Shown here: positions 54,919 through 64,000 of the stretch, in pieces
Position numbering within the stretch: position 1 is the first letter of the stretch
How the letters are laid out: every line of letters starts with the position of its first letter
Assembly (NCBI RefSeq): GCF_003387355.1
Contig: NZ_QUNH01000003.1
Location: forward strand, 62,001-126,000
Length of the DNA: 64,000 bases
Source: Winogradskyella sediminis
GTDB lineage: Bacteria; Bacteroidota; Bacteroidia; Flavobacteriales; Flavobacteriaceae
Direction: 5' to 3'
Notes under the pieces: generated by a model
What the model was told of the DNA's origin: nothing
The model's input: the letters and a program-made list of their open reading frames with translations, nothing else
Databases searched by the model: none
Made by a program: the position numbers and the translations under genes

Positions 54919-56460
54919 TTATAACGGTATATTTCCGTGTTTACGATTTGGTTTTTGAATGCTTTTGTTTTCTAGCATACTAAACGCTTTTATTAATTTT
55001 CGTCTTGTATTTTGAGGTAGAATCACTTCATCTACAAACCCACGTTCAGCTGCGCTATAAGGATTGGCAAATAATTTTGCATATTCTGCTTCTTTCTCTT
55101 TCCATTTACTTTCTTTGTCTTCCGCAGCAGAGATTTCGCGTTTAAAGATAATTTCAGCAGCACCTTTTGCTCCCATAACTGCAATTTCCGCATTAGGCCA
55201 AGCAAAGTTCATATCTGCACCAATATGTTTAGAATTCATAACATCGTAAGCTCCTCCATAGGCTTTTCTGGTAATTACTGTAATTCTAGGAACTGTCGCT
55301 TCACTAAAAGCATATAATAGTTTGGCACCATTAACAATGATACCATTCCATTCCTGATCTGTGCCTGGCAAAAAACCTGGAACATCTTCTAGTACTAATA
55401 ACGGAATGTTAAAGCAATCACAGAAACGTACAAATCGCGCAGCTTTTTTGGAACTATCAACATCTAATACACCAGCTAAAAACATAGGTTGATTAGCGAC
55501 AATCCCGATACTTTTTCCTCCTAAACGAGCAAATCCAACAATAATATTTTCAGCATAATCTTTATGGATTTCATAAAATGAGTCTTCATCAATAATCCCC
55601 TCAATAATATTATGCATATCATAGGGTTTATTTGGATTTTCTGGAACTATAGAAGACAGAACATCTCTGATTTCATCTTTAAGTTCAAACGGTACATCGG
55701 CTGCTTTTTCCTTGTTACTTTGAGGCAAATAGCTCAATAGTTTTTTTATGTCCTCTAAACACTCTACATCATTTGTAGCTGTTTTATGAGCCACACCAGA
55801 TTTAGAGGAGTGTACGCTTGCACCTCCTAATTCTTCACTGGTGACTTCTTCGTTAGTTACTGTTTTTACAACATTAGGACCAGTGACAAACATATAACTC
55901 GAATCTTGAACCATGAGGGTAAAATCTGTCATTGCCGGAGAATATACTGCTCCGCCAGCACAAGGACCCATTATTGCAGAGATTTGTGGAATAACACCTG
56001 AAGCTTGCACATTTCTGTAAAAAATATCGGCATAACCTCCTAGAGAGCGAACACCTTCTTGAATTCGTGCTCCGCCAGAATCATTTAGTCCAATAATAGG
56101 TGCACCAACATTTACTGCCATATCCATAATTTTACAAATTTTTTCAGCATGAGTTTCTGAAAGCGAACCTCCAAAAACTGTAAAATCTTGAGCAAAAACA
56201 TAAATTAATTTTCCATTTACTGTCCCATATCCTGTAACCACACCATCACCATAAAATTGTTGATTTTCCATGCCAAAATCTTTTGTTCTATGCGTGACTA
56301 AGGCTCCAATTTCCTCAAAAGAACCTTCATCTAATAGGTACATGACACGTTCTCTTGCCGTGAGTTTTTTCTTTTGGTGTTGTTTATCTATTCTGGCTTG
56401 TCCACCGCCTAATTGAGCTAAGGCTAATTTATCGTTGAGTATTTTTATTTTAGAATCCAT
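54919..56460 (-). CDS. Acyl-CoA carboxylase carboxyltransferase subunit (propionyl-CoA carboxylase beta type)
   Basis: A 513-residue carboxyltransferase with both halves of the crotonase fold: N-terminal [20 protein letters not shown] and [15 protein letters not shown], oxyanion-hole [33 protein letters not shown], and C-terminal [17 protein letters not shown] and [16 protein letters not shown]. It transfers CO2 from biotin to an acyl-CoA, most likely propionyl-CoA. Third gene of a leftward three-subunit operon. Confidence 0.9.
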   Translation of the reverse strand: MDSKIKILNDKLALAQLGGGQARIDKQHQKKKLTARERVMYLLDEGSFEEIGALVTHRTKDFGMENQQFYGDGVVTGYGTVNGKLIYVFAQDFTVFGGSLSETHAEKICKIMDMAVNVGAPIIGLNDSGGARIQEGVRSLGGYADIFYRNVQASGVIPQISAIMGPCAGGAVYSPAMTDFTLMVQDSSYMFVTGPNVVKTVTNEEVTSEELGGASVHSSKSGVAHKTATNDVECLEDIKKLLSYLPQSNKEKAADVPFELKDEIRDVLSSIVPENPNKPYDMHNIIEGIIDEDSFYEIHKDYAENIIVGFARLGGKSIGIVANQPMFLAGVLDVDSSKKAARFVRFCDCFNIPLLVLEDVPGFLPGTDQEWNGIIVNGAKLLYAFSEATVPRITVITRKAYGGAYDVMNSKHIGADMNFAWPNAEIAVMGAKGAAEIIFKREISAAEDKESKWKEKEAEYAKLFANPYSAAERGFVDEVILPQNTRRKLIKAFSMLENKSIQKPNRKHGNIPL

Positions 56461-56507
56461 TATATATTGTATTTCTCTCCAATTGCTAACTTATGTATTT
56501 ATATGTT

Positions 56508-56526
56508 TTAGTCTCTAGAAGACTAA
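56508..56526 (-). other. Hairpin between the biotin carboxylase and carboxyltransferase genes
   Basis: TTAGTCT pairs with AGACTAA around CTAGA, overlapping the stop codon of the biotin carboxylase gene. No T-run. May affect mRNA stability or relative expression of the two subunits. Confidence 0.4.
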
Positions 56527-57962
56527 TTAGGTATGCGTAAAACTTTTTGATCTTCTAAGAAACGCATTAAGGCAATTTTAGCAGCTATTTCTGCTTCAGA
56601 TTGCTTTTGTGTTTCAATGAGGCTAGGGGAATAGTATTTTTTAACAAAATGAGTGTCAAAGTCACCACTTCTAAATGTTTCATGTTCAAATACAAAGCGT
56701 CCAAAAGACAAGGTGGTTTCAACACCTTGAATATGATAATCGTTAATAGCCTCAATCATAAGTTCAATAGCTTCTTCACGTGTTTTGCCGTAAGTAATTA
56801 ATTTTGAAAGCATTGGGTCGTAGTAAATAGGGATATCCATGCCTTCTTCAAAACCGTTATCCACTCTTATGTTTTCACCTTTTGGAATTTTATAAATTTC
56901 GAGATTTCCTACGCTTGGTAGAAAGTCATTCATAGGATCTTCAGCGTAAACTCGAAGTTCTAACGCATGACCATTAATTTTTAAATCCTCTTGTTTTATA
57001 TCTAAATGTTCACCTCGAGCAACTTTTATTTGTAATTCTACCAAATCTACACCAGCAATCCATTCGGAAACGGGATGCTCAACTTGAAGTCGTGTATTCA
57101 TCTCTAAGAAGTAGAAGTTTTTATTTTCGTCCAATAGGAATTCAACTGTTCCGGCTCCGATATAATCACAAGAACGTGCAACATTAATAGCAGCTTGTCC
57201 CATTTTTTCTCTCAGTTCTGGTGTTAAGACTGCCGATGGAGCTTCTTCTACTACTTTTTGATGACGACGTTGTACAGAGCATTCGCGCTCAAATAAATGT
57301 ATAACATGTCCATGCATATCTGCCATCACTTGGATTTCTATATGTCTTGGTGAAGCAACATACTTTTCAATAAAAACCGAACCATCGCCGAAGGCATTCT
57401 TTGCCTCACTAATTGCTCTGTCCATTTGCGATTCAAATTCGGCTTCGTTCTCAACAATACGCATGCCTTTGCCACCACCACCAGCAGAGGCTTTAATTAA
57501 GATAGGAAAACCGATCTCTTTAGCAATGGTCTTAGCTTCAGCAATGTCTGTTATTGCCTCATCAGTACCAGGCACCATTGGAATATTGTATGCTTTAACA
57601 GTTTCTTTAGCCGCTAACTTACTTCCCATCACTTTTATGGCTTTAGAACGAGGTCCTATAAACGTTATGGAATTGGCTTCACATAATTCCGCAAAATCAG
57701 CATTTTCACTTAAAAAACCGTAACCTGGATGAATAGCATCGACCTTCAGTGATTTTGCAACGTCAATTATTTTATCTCCTCTTAAATACGATTCGTTTGA
57801 AGGGGCAGGACCAATACAAACGGCTTGGTCTGCATATTTTACATGGGGTGAATTACGATCTGCTTCAGAAAATACAGCTACGGTTTTAATACCCATATTT
57901 TTGGCTGTTCTCATCACTCTAATGGCGATTTCTCCTCTATTTGCTACTAGTATTTTTTTCAT
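56523..57962 (-). CDS. Biotin carboxylase subunit of acyl-CoA carboxylase
   Basis: A 479-residue ATP-grasp enzyme that carboxylates biotin with bicarbonate and ATP. It opens with KKILVANRGEIAIRVMRTAK, has the glycine loop KASAGGGGKGMRIVENEAEF, the bicarbonate/ATP site EIQVMADMHGHVIHLFEREC, SVQRRHQKVVEEAPS, and EMNTRLQVEHPVSEWIAGVD. A short extra C-terminal tail (EAEIAAKIALMRFLEDQK) is present. Co-transcribed with the carboxyltransferase. Confidence 0.93.
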   Translation of the reverse strand: MKKILVANRGEIAIRVMRTAKNMGIKTVAVFSEADRNSPHVKYADQAVCIGPAPSNESYLRGDKIIDVAKSLKVDAIHPGYGFLSENADFAELCEANSITFIGPRSKAIKVMGSKLAAKETVKAYNIPMVPGTDEAITDIAEAKTIAKEIGFPILIKASAGGGGKGMRIVENEAEFESQMDRAISEAKNAFGDGSVFIEKYVASPRHIEIQVMADMHGHVIHLFERECSVQRRHQKVVEEAPSAVLTPELREKMGQAAINVARSCDYIGAGTVEFLLDENKNFYFLEMNTRLQVEHPVSEWIAGVDLVELQIKVARGEHLDIKQEDLKINGHALELRVYAEDPMNDFLPSVGNLEIYKIPKGENIRVDNGFEEGMDIPIYYDPMLSKLITYGKTREEAIELMIEAINDYHIQGVETTLSFGRFVFEHETFRSGDFDTHFVKKYYSPSLIETQKQSEAEIAAKIALMRFLEDQKVLRIPN

Positions 57963-58071
57963 ATTAATGTTCCAATAAAACGGAATGTCTTTTTAATTTG
58001 AATTTATTTTTAATTGAAGGTTTTCGAGTGTTCATAACGGTTAATCTAGAACAGTTGAAATGCAAGAATGG

Positions 58072-58548
58072 CTATTCAAACTCTACTAAAAGGGCGTTTT
58101 TATCCACAGTTTCTCCTTGATTTACTTTGATGGATTTAATCACACCATCGCGTGGTGATTTTAATACATTTTCCATTTTCATGGCTTCTAAAATTAGAAT
58201 GGTATCATTTTCTTTAACCTCCATACCTTCTTTTATATCAATCTCTAAGATTAAACCAGGCATTGGTGCTTTAATATCATTTACTTGTTTTGAAGCCCCA
58301 ATTTCGAAACCTAAAGCTTCAATTTGTTGGTCTAAAGCATCGTAAATATCAACCTCATAAGTGTGGTTATTGACTTTAACGGTATATCGCTTCTTATTAA
58401 AGTCAGATGCTAAAATTTTAGCTTTTATAGGTGTGTTGTCTTGTAAAATATGATAATGATGATGAGAGGTCTCTACAACATCTAGGGGTTCTAAACTTTC
58501 TTTCGTAACCTCGAAAGTACTGTTAGTATTCACTTTTATTTTATACAT
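58072..58548 (-). CDS. Biotin carboxyl carrier protein subunit of acyl-CoA carboxylase
   Basis: A 158-residue protein. The C-terminal 75 residues are the biotinyl domain with the modified lysine at K124 in LEAMKMENVL. The N-terminal half (about 1-85) is a beta-rich linker domain of the kind seen in propionyl-CoA carboxylase and oxaloacetate decarboxylase carriers (YTVKVNNHTYEVDIYD). First gene of the leftward carboxylase operon, about 109 bases before the biotin carboxylase gene. Confidence 0.9.
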   Translation of the reverse strand: MYKIKVNTNSTFEVTKESLEPLDVVETSHHHYHILQDNTPIKAKILASDFNKKRYTVKVNNHTYEVDIYDALDQQIEALGFEIGASKQVNDIKAPMPGLILEIDIKEGMEVKENDTILILEAMKMENVLKSPRDGVIKSIKVNQGETVDKNALLVEFE

Positions 58549-58631
58549 AAAATTGAGTTTTTTACGTGATTGTTATTTAATCCTTAAATCAACTGCAAAA
58601 TATGAAATTTATAAGGTTTATTTTATGAATC

Positions 58632-59309
58632 CTATAAAGATTTGAAGAATGAATTCTCTTGATGACGTTTAATGGCCTTTCGGGATAATACGATTCCTAA
58701 AATTAAAGACACAAATGCACCTATTGAGATACCTGGAATAAAGTTGATAAATAGGAAAAAGTCATAAGCTCCATGGAACAGTACAGCTAAAAATAGGCCA
58801 GCCATATTGAGTAAAAAACGGTTTTGAGAAAACTTTGCTTTTCCCATAAAATATCCCATTAATATACCAAAGGTAGCGTGAGCCGGAACCGCAGTGAACG
58901 CTCTTAGAATGGCCGTTTCATAACCACCTTGAATAACATACATTATATTTTCAGTACAAGCAAAGCCCATAGAAACCATAACGGCATAGATAATACCATC
59001 GTAAGGTTCGTTGAATGCTTTTTTGGGTTGTGCAAAATATTTTACAATGATGTATTTGCTGAATTCCTCGGACAACGCTACGACAATAAAGGCTTGAATA
59101 AATTGTTGCATTACACTGAATTCATCAGTAAGAGGAATAAATTTTCCGGTAAATAGATATAAAATTAAGACAATGATGATACTTACTATTGCGCCTAATA
59201 AAAAATTAATAATCAATAACCCTCTAGGTTCTTTCTCATATTTATCTTGAATGTAAATATAAAGGAGTATGGCACAAATTGGAGCTATGGCTAGTAGGAT
59301 TAAATTCAT
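58632..59309 (-). CDS. PrsW family intramembrane metalloprotease
   Basis: A 225-residue integral membrane protein with about seven helices. The PrsW active-site motifs are intact: SEEFSKYIIVKYF (EExxK), FACTENIMYV (xxEN), PAHATFGILMGYFMG and LFHGAYDFFLF (HGxYD). In Bacillus PrsW starts degradation of an anti-sigma factor in response to antimicrobial peptides; a target here is unknown, although an ECF/anti-sigma pair exists elsewhere in the window. It overlaps the Nudix gene by four bases. Confidence 0.88.
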   Translation of the reverse strand: MNLILLAIAPICAILLYIYIQDKYEKEPRGLLIINFLLGAIVSIIIVLILYLFTGKFIPLTDEFSVMQQFIQAFIVVALSEEFSKYIIVKYFAQPKKAFNEPYDGIIYAVMVSMGFACTENIMYVIQGGYETAILRAFTAVPAHATFGILMGYFMGKAKFSQNRFLLNMAGLFLAVLFHGAYDFFLFINFIPGISIGAFVSLILGIVLSRKAIKRHQENSFFKSL

Positions 59310-59863
59310 AAATGATGTTCTTTTTTGATAGATTCTATAATGAATTTATAATAATCAGAATTACTAGTCACAAAATGACTATTGGTTTCACTATGAGTTA
59401 ATAAATCCTCAAACTCTTGAATAGACACCAATTTTACAGCTTCAACTTCCTCTTCTTGAATAGTAAGTTGATCTAAAGGGATTTTTAATTCGGCTATAAA
59501 AACCTGATGAAATTCGTTATCCTGAATTTTACCGTTGTTATAGGATGTTTCATGAAGAAATACACCAATATGTTGTAAGCTATTTGCGTCAAGTTTCAGT
59601 CCAATTTCCTCTTCAGTTTCACGTAAAGCGGCTTCAATAAAAGTTTCGCCAGCATCAATGTGTCCAGCTACAGAAACATCCCAAAGTAAAGGGTAAATAA
59701 CTTTTTTATGAGAGCGCTGTTGTAAAAGAATTTCACCGTTAAAGGTGTACAACCATAAATGAATGGTGTTATGGTACAACCCTTTAGCATGTGCTTCTGA
59801 TTTTAAAGCTGTTTTCCCTGTCGGTTGACCTTGTTTTGTAACAATATCTAATAGTTCGTCCAT
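59306..59863 (-). CDS. Nudix hydrolase (IPP-isomerase-like)
   Basis: A 185-residue protein whose Nudix box GHIDAGETFIEAALRETEEE plus IGL is complete. The N-terminus (DIVTKQGQPTGKTALKSEAH, LYHNTIHLWLY) and the WDVSVAGHIDAG context resemble type 1 isopentenyl-diphosphate isomerase-like or generic Nudix enzymes that hydrolyse nucleoside diphosphate derivatives. Substrate uncertain. Its stop overlaps the PrsW start (4 bases), so the two are co-translated. Confidence 0.85.
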   Translation of the reverse strand: MDELLDIVTKQGQPTGKTALKSEAHAKGLYHNTIHLWLYTFNGEILLQQRSHKKVIYPLLWDVSVAGHIDAGETFIEAALRETEEEIGLKLDANSLQHIGVFLHETSYNNGKIQDNEFHQVFIAELKIPLDQLTIQEEEVEAVKLVSIQEFEDLLTHSETNSHFVTSNSDYYKFIIESIKKEHHL

Positions 59864-59872
59864 AGTTGTAAG

Positions 59873-59907
59873 AAGACCTCAGAGGTTTTGGAAATCTTTG
59901 AGGTCTT
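59873..59907. repeat. AGACCTC/GAGGTCT-type intergenic palindrome
   Basis: AAGACCTCA at 59873-59881 and TGAGGTCTT at 59899-59907 are perfect complements; continuing inward, AGACCTCAGAGGTTT pairs with AAATCTTTGAGGTCT with two wobble-type mismatches around a GG-containing tip. I recall this as a short palindrome scattered through intergenic regions of Flavobacteriaceae genomes. It sits between the M42 and Nudix genes on the - strand and may also act as a transcription attenuator. Confidence 0.6.
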
Positions 59908-59942
59908 TAAAATTATTATTTTGCTAAATCTAGCTTAGCTAG

Positions 59943-61031
59943 TTATTTAAAATAACTAAACGTTTCACCGTCTTCAATTTTCAATAAGGTTTCATAAATT
60001 AACTTAATTACATTTTCAACATCGTCTCTATGAACCATTTCTACTGTGGTATGCATATAGCGTAACGGTAAAGAGATAAGTGCAGAAGCGACACCTCCAT
60101 TGCTATAGGCAAAGGCATCTGTATCTGTACCAGTAGCTCTAGATAAAGCTGCACGTTGAAAAGGGATGTCCTTTTCTTCAGCTGTATCTGTAATTAAATC
60201 GCGTAATTTTTGTTGTACTGCAGGTGCATAGGCAACAACCGGACCTTTTCCAATTTCAGCATAACCTTGTGTTTTCTGCTCAATCATTGGTGTCGTAGTA
60301 TCGTGAGTAACGTCAGTGACAATGGCAACGTTTGGTTTAATGGTCTGTGTAATCATTTCGGCACCACGCAAACCTATTTCTTCTTGTACGGAATTGGTAA
60401 TATAAAGTCCAAATGGTAACGTTTTCTTGTTTTCTTTCAATAAACGCGCTACTTCAGCAATCATGAAGCCTCCCATTCTGTTATCTAAAGCTCTGCAAAC
60501 AAATTTGTCGTTGTTTAGAATATGAAATTCGTCTGGATAAGTTATAACACAACCCACGTGAACTCCCATTTTTTCAACTTCTTCTTTATCTTTTGCTCCG
60601 ATATCAATTGTGATATTATCTGGTTTAGGAGCTTGCTCTTTGGCTTTACTTCTAGTATGAATTGCTGGCCAACCAAAAACACCTTTAACGATACCGTTTT
60701 TGGTATGGATATTTACAACTTTACTTGGAGCAATCTGATGATCACTACCACCATTTCTAATTACGTAAATTAATCCATTATCAGAAATATAGTTTACATA
60801 CCAAGAAATTTCATCGGCATGGCCTTCTATAACGACCTTGTATTTAGCATCCGGATTTATAACAGCCACGGCAGAACCGTAAGTGTCTGTAATAAATTCA
60901 TCTGCATAGGGTTTTAAGTAATCCATCCAGATTTTTTGACCTTCCCATTCATAACCTGTAGGTGAGGCGTTATTTAAATATTTTTCTAGGAAATCGAGTG
61001 ATTTTTTATTGAGTATGCTTTTTGAAGCCAT
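59943..61031 (-). CDS. M42 family metallopeptidase (glutamyl aminopeptidase type)
   Basis: A 362-residue cytosolic aminopeptidase. Metal and catalytic residues are visible in VIEGHADEISWYV, VCRALDNRMGGFMIAEVA, SVQEEIGLRGAEMI and VTDVTHDTTTPM. The family includes FrvX and PepA-like glutamyl aminopeptidases and forms dodecamers that degrade peptides from N-termini. No signal peptide. It precedes the Nudix gene on the same strand, separated by 79 bases containing a palindromic repeat. Confidence 0.92.
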   Translation of the reverse strand: MASKSILNKKSLDFLEKYLNNASPTGYEWEGQKIWMDYLKPYADEFITDTYGSAVAVINPDAKYKVVIEGHADEISWYVNYISDNGLIYVIRNGGSDHQIAPSKVVNIHTKNGIVKGVFGWPAIHTRSKAKEQAPKPDNITIDIGAKDKEEVEKMGVHVGCVITYPDEFHILNNDKFVCRALDNRMGGFMIAEVARLLKENKKTLPFGLYITNSVQEEIGLRGAEMITQTIKPNVAIVTDVTHDTTTPMIEQKTQGYAEIGKGPVVAYAPAVQQKLRDLITDTAEEKDIPFQRAALSRATGTDTDAFAYSNGGVASALISLPLRYMHTTVEMVHRDDVENVIKLIYETLLKIEDGETFSYFK

Positions 61032-61253
61032 AATAAATATTTTGAATTTTTGTAAAAATAAAAGGATTTCCTAAGCTTTTAATCGCTTTTGAAAATTTTT
61101 TGTAACAAATTCTACTATTTTTACACTTATACAACAACATTGTTAAACCTAAAGTGAATACGATGAAACATCCCTTCCAAAACATTTGATAATCATATCA
61201 ATTAGGAATGGTTTGTTGGTTGCGATCATTATAAAATTAATAAATCTAAACAC

Positions 61254-62144
61254 ATGAAACTAGTTATAACTAACCTTACCAAAACATACAAAAATGGGGT
61301 GAAAGCCATCGATAATCTCAACCTTGAAATCGGAACAGGTATGTTTGGTCTTTTGGGACCTAACGGCGCAGGTAAATCGTCTTTAATGCGTACCATCGCT
61401 ACTTTACAGAGTCCGGATTCAGGTTCTATTACATTTGGTGATATCAATGTGTTAGAAGACAAAATGGCATTACGTAAGGTCTTAGGTTACTTACCACAAT
61501 CTTTTGGTGTCTATCCAAAAATGTCTGCAGAAGCGTTGTTAGATTATTTTGCAACGTTAAAAGGTATTAGTTCTAAAACCGAAAGACAAGCGTTGGTAAA
61601 AGAGGTACTCGATATTACCAATCTGTATGAAATGAGAAAGAAATATGTGGCTGGTTATTCTGGTGGAATGAAGCAGCGTTTTGGTATTGCACAGTTATTA
61701 TTAAACAATCCCAAATTAATCATTGTTGATGAACCTACAGCAGGTTTAGACCCAGCAGAACGTCATCGTTTTCTTAATGTTTTAAGGGAAGTGGGTACAA
61801 ATTGTACCGTAATTTTTTCGACACATATTGTTGAAGATGTAAAAGAGCTCTGTAACGATATGGCCATCTTAAATGGAGGACGCATATTAAAACAAGCGAC
61901 TCCATCTCAAGCTAGGCAAGAATTACAAGGTCGTATTTGGACGAAAATTATTGATAGAGATGATTTAGAAACACATGAAGCGCAATACAACTTGCTCTCT
62001 TCTAATTACAACGAAGATAATTCGCTTAATATAAGGGTGTTTAGCGATACGCAACCTAATGACGAATTTAAGTCGGTAGAACCACAGTTAGATGATGTGT
62101 ACTTTATTGCACTAAAACAAGACGAACCAGTAACTGCTGTTTAA
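61254..62144 (+). CDS. ABC transporter ATP-binding protein
   Basis: A 296-residue ATPase of the type paired with ABC-2 permeases. Walker A GLLGPNGAGKSSLMR, Q-loop YLPQSFGVYPK, signature YSGGMKQRFGIAQLLL, Walker B LIIVDEPTAGLDP and the H-loop STHIVEDV are all intact. The last 80 residues form a C-terminal extension common in this family. The permease gene starts 24 bases downstream. Transported substrate not known. Confidence 0.93.
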   Translation: MKLVITNLTKTYKNGVKAIDNLNLEIGTGMFGLLGPNGAGKSSLMRTIATLQSPDSGSITFGDINVLEDKMALRKVLGYLPQSFGVYPKMSAEALLDYFATLKGISSKTERQALVKEVLDITNLYEMRKKYVAGYSGGMKQRFGIAQLLLNNPKLIIVDEPTAGLDPAERHRFLNVLREVGTNCTVIFSTHIVEDVKELCNDMAILNGGRILKQATPSQARQELQGRIWTKIIDRDDLETHEAQYNLLSSNYNEDNSLNIRVFSDTQPNDEFKSVEPQLDDVYFIALKQDEPVTAV

Positions 62145-62168
62145 TTCTAAATTTAAAAAAAGAACACT

Positions 62169-64000
62169 ATGTTTTCTACAATATTTTTTTATGAATTAAA
62201 GTACTGGTTAAAACGACCTGCGACTTATATTTATATGGCTATTTTCTTTATGCTATCCTTATTTATGGCAGCGACTACAGCTGGTATTTTCGATAGTATT
62301 ACAGCCACTACAAGCTCTGCTAGAATTGTAAATTCACCAATTGGTGTAAGTAATCTTTTTAGCGGCTTAACTATTTTTATTTTCTTTTTGTTTCCTTCGA
62401 TAATTGGAGCGGCAATAAATAGGGATTTTAAAAGTGAAATGCATTCCATTTTATATTCTTATCCATTTACTAAAGCCAATTACTTATTTGCCAAATTTTT
62501 TAGTGCTATTACCGTGGTTACGCTAATCGTTTTAGTGATAGGAGTCGGTATGTTTATCGGTTTTAGATTACCAGGTACCAATTCAGAATTGGTGATGGCG
62601 TTTGATTTTAAATCCTATTTTAATGCGTATTGGCTATTTATTTTACCAAATATTTTATTGTTTGGAGCCATAGTTTTTGCGGTGGTGACGTTTAGTCGCA
62701 ACATTGCAGCCGGCTTTATAACAGTTATTTTATTATTATTTGTTCAAGGAGTTACGGAAAGTTTATTGTCCGATCCAGATAGTCGTTATTTAGCTGCGTT
62801 GTTAGATCCGTTTGGAGCATCAGCGACGAGCTATTATACACGCTATTGGACGGCTTACGAACAAAACGAACTACATATTCCAATTAAAGAAGTGATACTT
62901 TATAACCGATTAATTTGGTTAGGAGTTGCTAGTTTAGTATTTGGTTTGGTCTTTAAGTTTTTTACGTTTAGTCAAAATGCGATGACGATTTCGTTCTTTA
63001 AAAAACAAAAAGGACAACGGTCTACTAAACGTAATTTTGGAGGTATTACTAAAATTAATTTGCCAAAGGTAAAGCATGATTATTCTTTTATTCAGAACTT
63101 AAAAGCAACTTGGAAAATTTCTAATGTAGAGTTTAAATACATCATTAAAAGTTGGCCTTTTATTAGTATTGTTTTAGTAGGACTAATTATAGTATTAATT
63201 GCTTTAGCAGACGTTGGAAATCCTTATGGTACCACAACATATCCAATGACATGGAGAATGCTTAGAGGTGGAGGAGCATTTGTTATTGCCATTAATATTT
63301 GTACATTTTTGTATGCTGGTTTATTGGTAAATAGAAGTAAAATCGCTAACGTAAATAGTATTGAAGATGTTACACCAATACCAAACTGGTCTCTATTTTT
63401 ATCTAAGTTTATAGCCATTGTAAAGATGCAGATGCTATTGCTTACTGTAATTATGGTAGCAGGTATTTTGTTTCAAATTTATAAGGGATATTTTGATATA
63501 GAAATAGGATTGTATATCAAAGAACTTTTTGGATTAAAACTGATTAATTATGTGATTTGGGCATTTTTAGCGCTAATGATTCAAACTGTGATTAGAAATC
63601 TTTATTTAGGTCTGTTTGTTCTTATTGTTATCTCTATTGGGATTCCTTTACTAAGCTTAGCAGGTGTAGAACAAGCTGTGTTTAAATACAACGAAGGTCC
63701 TGGTTTTGGCTATAATGATATGAATGGTTATGGAGATTCACTAGCTCAGTATTTAACATATAAGTTTTACTGGTTACTTGGTGGTTTAGTATTAATGTTA
63801 GTGGCAGCTTTGTTTTGGGTACGCGGATTACCACATTCTTTTAGAGAACGCTTATCCATTGCAAAATCACGTTTTAAAACTCCGATAGCCATTTTGTTTG
63901 TAGTGCTATTAGGTGGATTCTTAACTATGGGTTATACCATTTTTAAAGCGACTAATATTAATAATGATCGTTACTCTTCTAAAGAGGTTGAAGAAATGAC
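62169..64000 (+). CDS. ABC-2 type permease, probably fused to an M1 aminopeptidase domain, 3' truncated by window edge
   Basis: An open frame from ATG 62169 to the last base, about 610 codons, with no stop. The sequence opens MFSTIFFYELKYWLKRPATY and shows at least ten hydrophobic helices in two blocks, interrupted by a basic loop near residues 275-310 (KKQKGQRSTKRNFGG). The combination of an ABC-2 permease region this long next to an ATPase gene matches Bacteroidota proteins in which a zinc aminopeptidase (family M1) follows the permease; the peptidase part would lie beyond the window and is not seen. The HExxH motif therefore cannot be confirmed. Confidence 0.8.
   Translation, partial: MFSTIFFYELKYWLKRPATYIYMAIFFMLSLFMAATTAGIFDSITATTSSARIVNSPIGVSNLFSGLTIFIFFLFPSIIGAAINRDFKSEMHSILYSYPFTKANYLFAKFFSAITVVTLIVLVIGVGMFIGFRLPGTNSELVMAFDFKSYFNAYWLFILPNILLFGAIVFAVVTFSRNIAAGFITVILLLFVQGVTESLLSDPDSRYLAALLDPFGASATSYYTRYWTAYEQNELHIPIKEVILYNRLIWLGVASLVFGLVFKFFTFSQNAMTISFFKKQKGQRSTKRNFGGITKINLPKVKHDYSFIQNLKATWKISNVEFKYIIKSWPFISIVLVGLIIVLIALADVGNPYGTTTYPMTWRMLRGGGAFVIAINICTFLYAGLLVNRSKIANVNSIEDVTPIPNWSLFLSKFIAIVKMQMLLLTVIMVAGILFQIYKGYFDIEIGLYIKELFGLKLINYVIWAFLALMIQTVIRNLYLGLFVLIVISIGIPLLSLAGVEQAVFKYNEGPGFGYNDMNGYGDSLAQYLTYKFYWLLGGLVLMLVAALFWVRGLPHSFRERLSIAKSRFKTPIAILFVVLLGGFLTMGYTIFKATNINNDRYSSKEVEEM

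Noticed and set aside
1..64000. tRNA, rRNA, CRISPR array, integrase or transposase genes
   Set aside because: No tRNA T-loop-like GGTTCGA in an intergenic region, no rRNA stretch, no regularly spaced direct repeats and no transposase motif were seen; absence by eye is not proof.

Overview
The window is chromosomal DNA from a low-GC member of the Bacteroidota, most likely a marine Flavobacteriaceae (Winogradskyella/Olleya/Psychroserpens type). The evidence is protein content (PorQ and a type IX secretion cargo, a Bacteroidota LptD, a GIN-domain protein behind an ECF sigma factor, BshA, a six-domain S1 protein), the near absence of Shine-Dalgarno sequences, and several copies of the Bacteroidota sigma-ABfr promoter (TTG-N17-23-TAnnTTTG). 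The genus cannot be fixed from the sequence alone. I saw no rRNA, tRNA, CRISPR array, integrase or transposase.

Layout. 1-464: 3' truncated lipoprotein MsrB (-). 606-7971: glycogen cluster glgA-glgC-glgB plus a GH31 alpha-glucosidase. 8052-10407: M48 lipoprotein peptidase and an Atg22-like MFS permease. 10433-11228: a lone NUMOD4/HNH gene inside a short imperfect inverted repeat. 11297-14255 (-): ECF sigma, anti-sigma-like membrane protein and two exported beta-helical proteins. 14488-19405: lon, a LysM protein, porQ, cmk. 19463-21953: Kbp-like LysM protein (-) and rpsA with a clear promoter, leader and terminator. 22238-30615 (-): S10 peptidase, guaC, TIGR02757 protein, FemAB/GNAT-like protein, RidA, LptD-like protein. 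30727-39117: cell-envelope run (amidase, MCE protein, two Fe-S oxidoreductase subunits, small membrane protein, paired PH-domain proteins, a conserved protein) and a SerB-type phosphatase. 39253-43500: secreted GH3/beta-lactamase fusion and BshA. 43547-49964: envelope proteins, UvrD/PcrA helicase, esterase, YrdC-domain protein. 50189-53086: 965-residue type IX secretion cargo. 53146-54864: Bcr/CflA efflux pump and a DinB-like protein. 54919-61031 (-): three-subunit acyl-CoA carboxylase, PrsW, Nudix hydrolase, M42 peptidase. 61254-64000: ABC ATPase and a 3' truncated ABC-2 permease, probably of the M1-aminopeptidase fusion type.

How the genes fit together. Most of the region is core metabolism and envelope biology: glycogen storage and turnover; outer-membrane assembly and lipid traffic (LptD, MCE, AsmA-like); peptidoglycan turnover (amidase, GH3/serine hydrolase, LysM proteins); type IX secretion (PorQ plus a cargo with a C-terminal sorting domain); protein quality control (Lon, M48, PrsW, MsrB); thiol chemistry (BshA); and acyl-CoA carboxylation. 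The most accessory-looking pieces are the HNH cassette, the ECF/beta-helix cassette, an intergenic palindrome at 59873-59907, and the Fe-S/MCE linkage. No undescribed defence or mobile system is demonstrated; the HNH cassette is the nearest candidate and its repeat could be chance.
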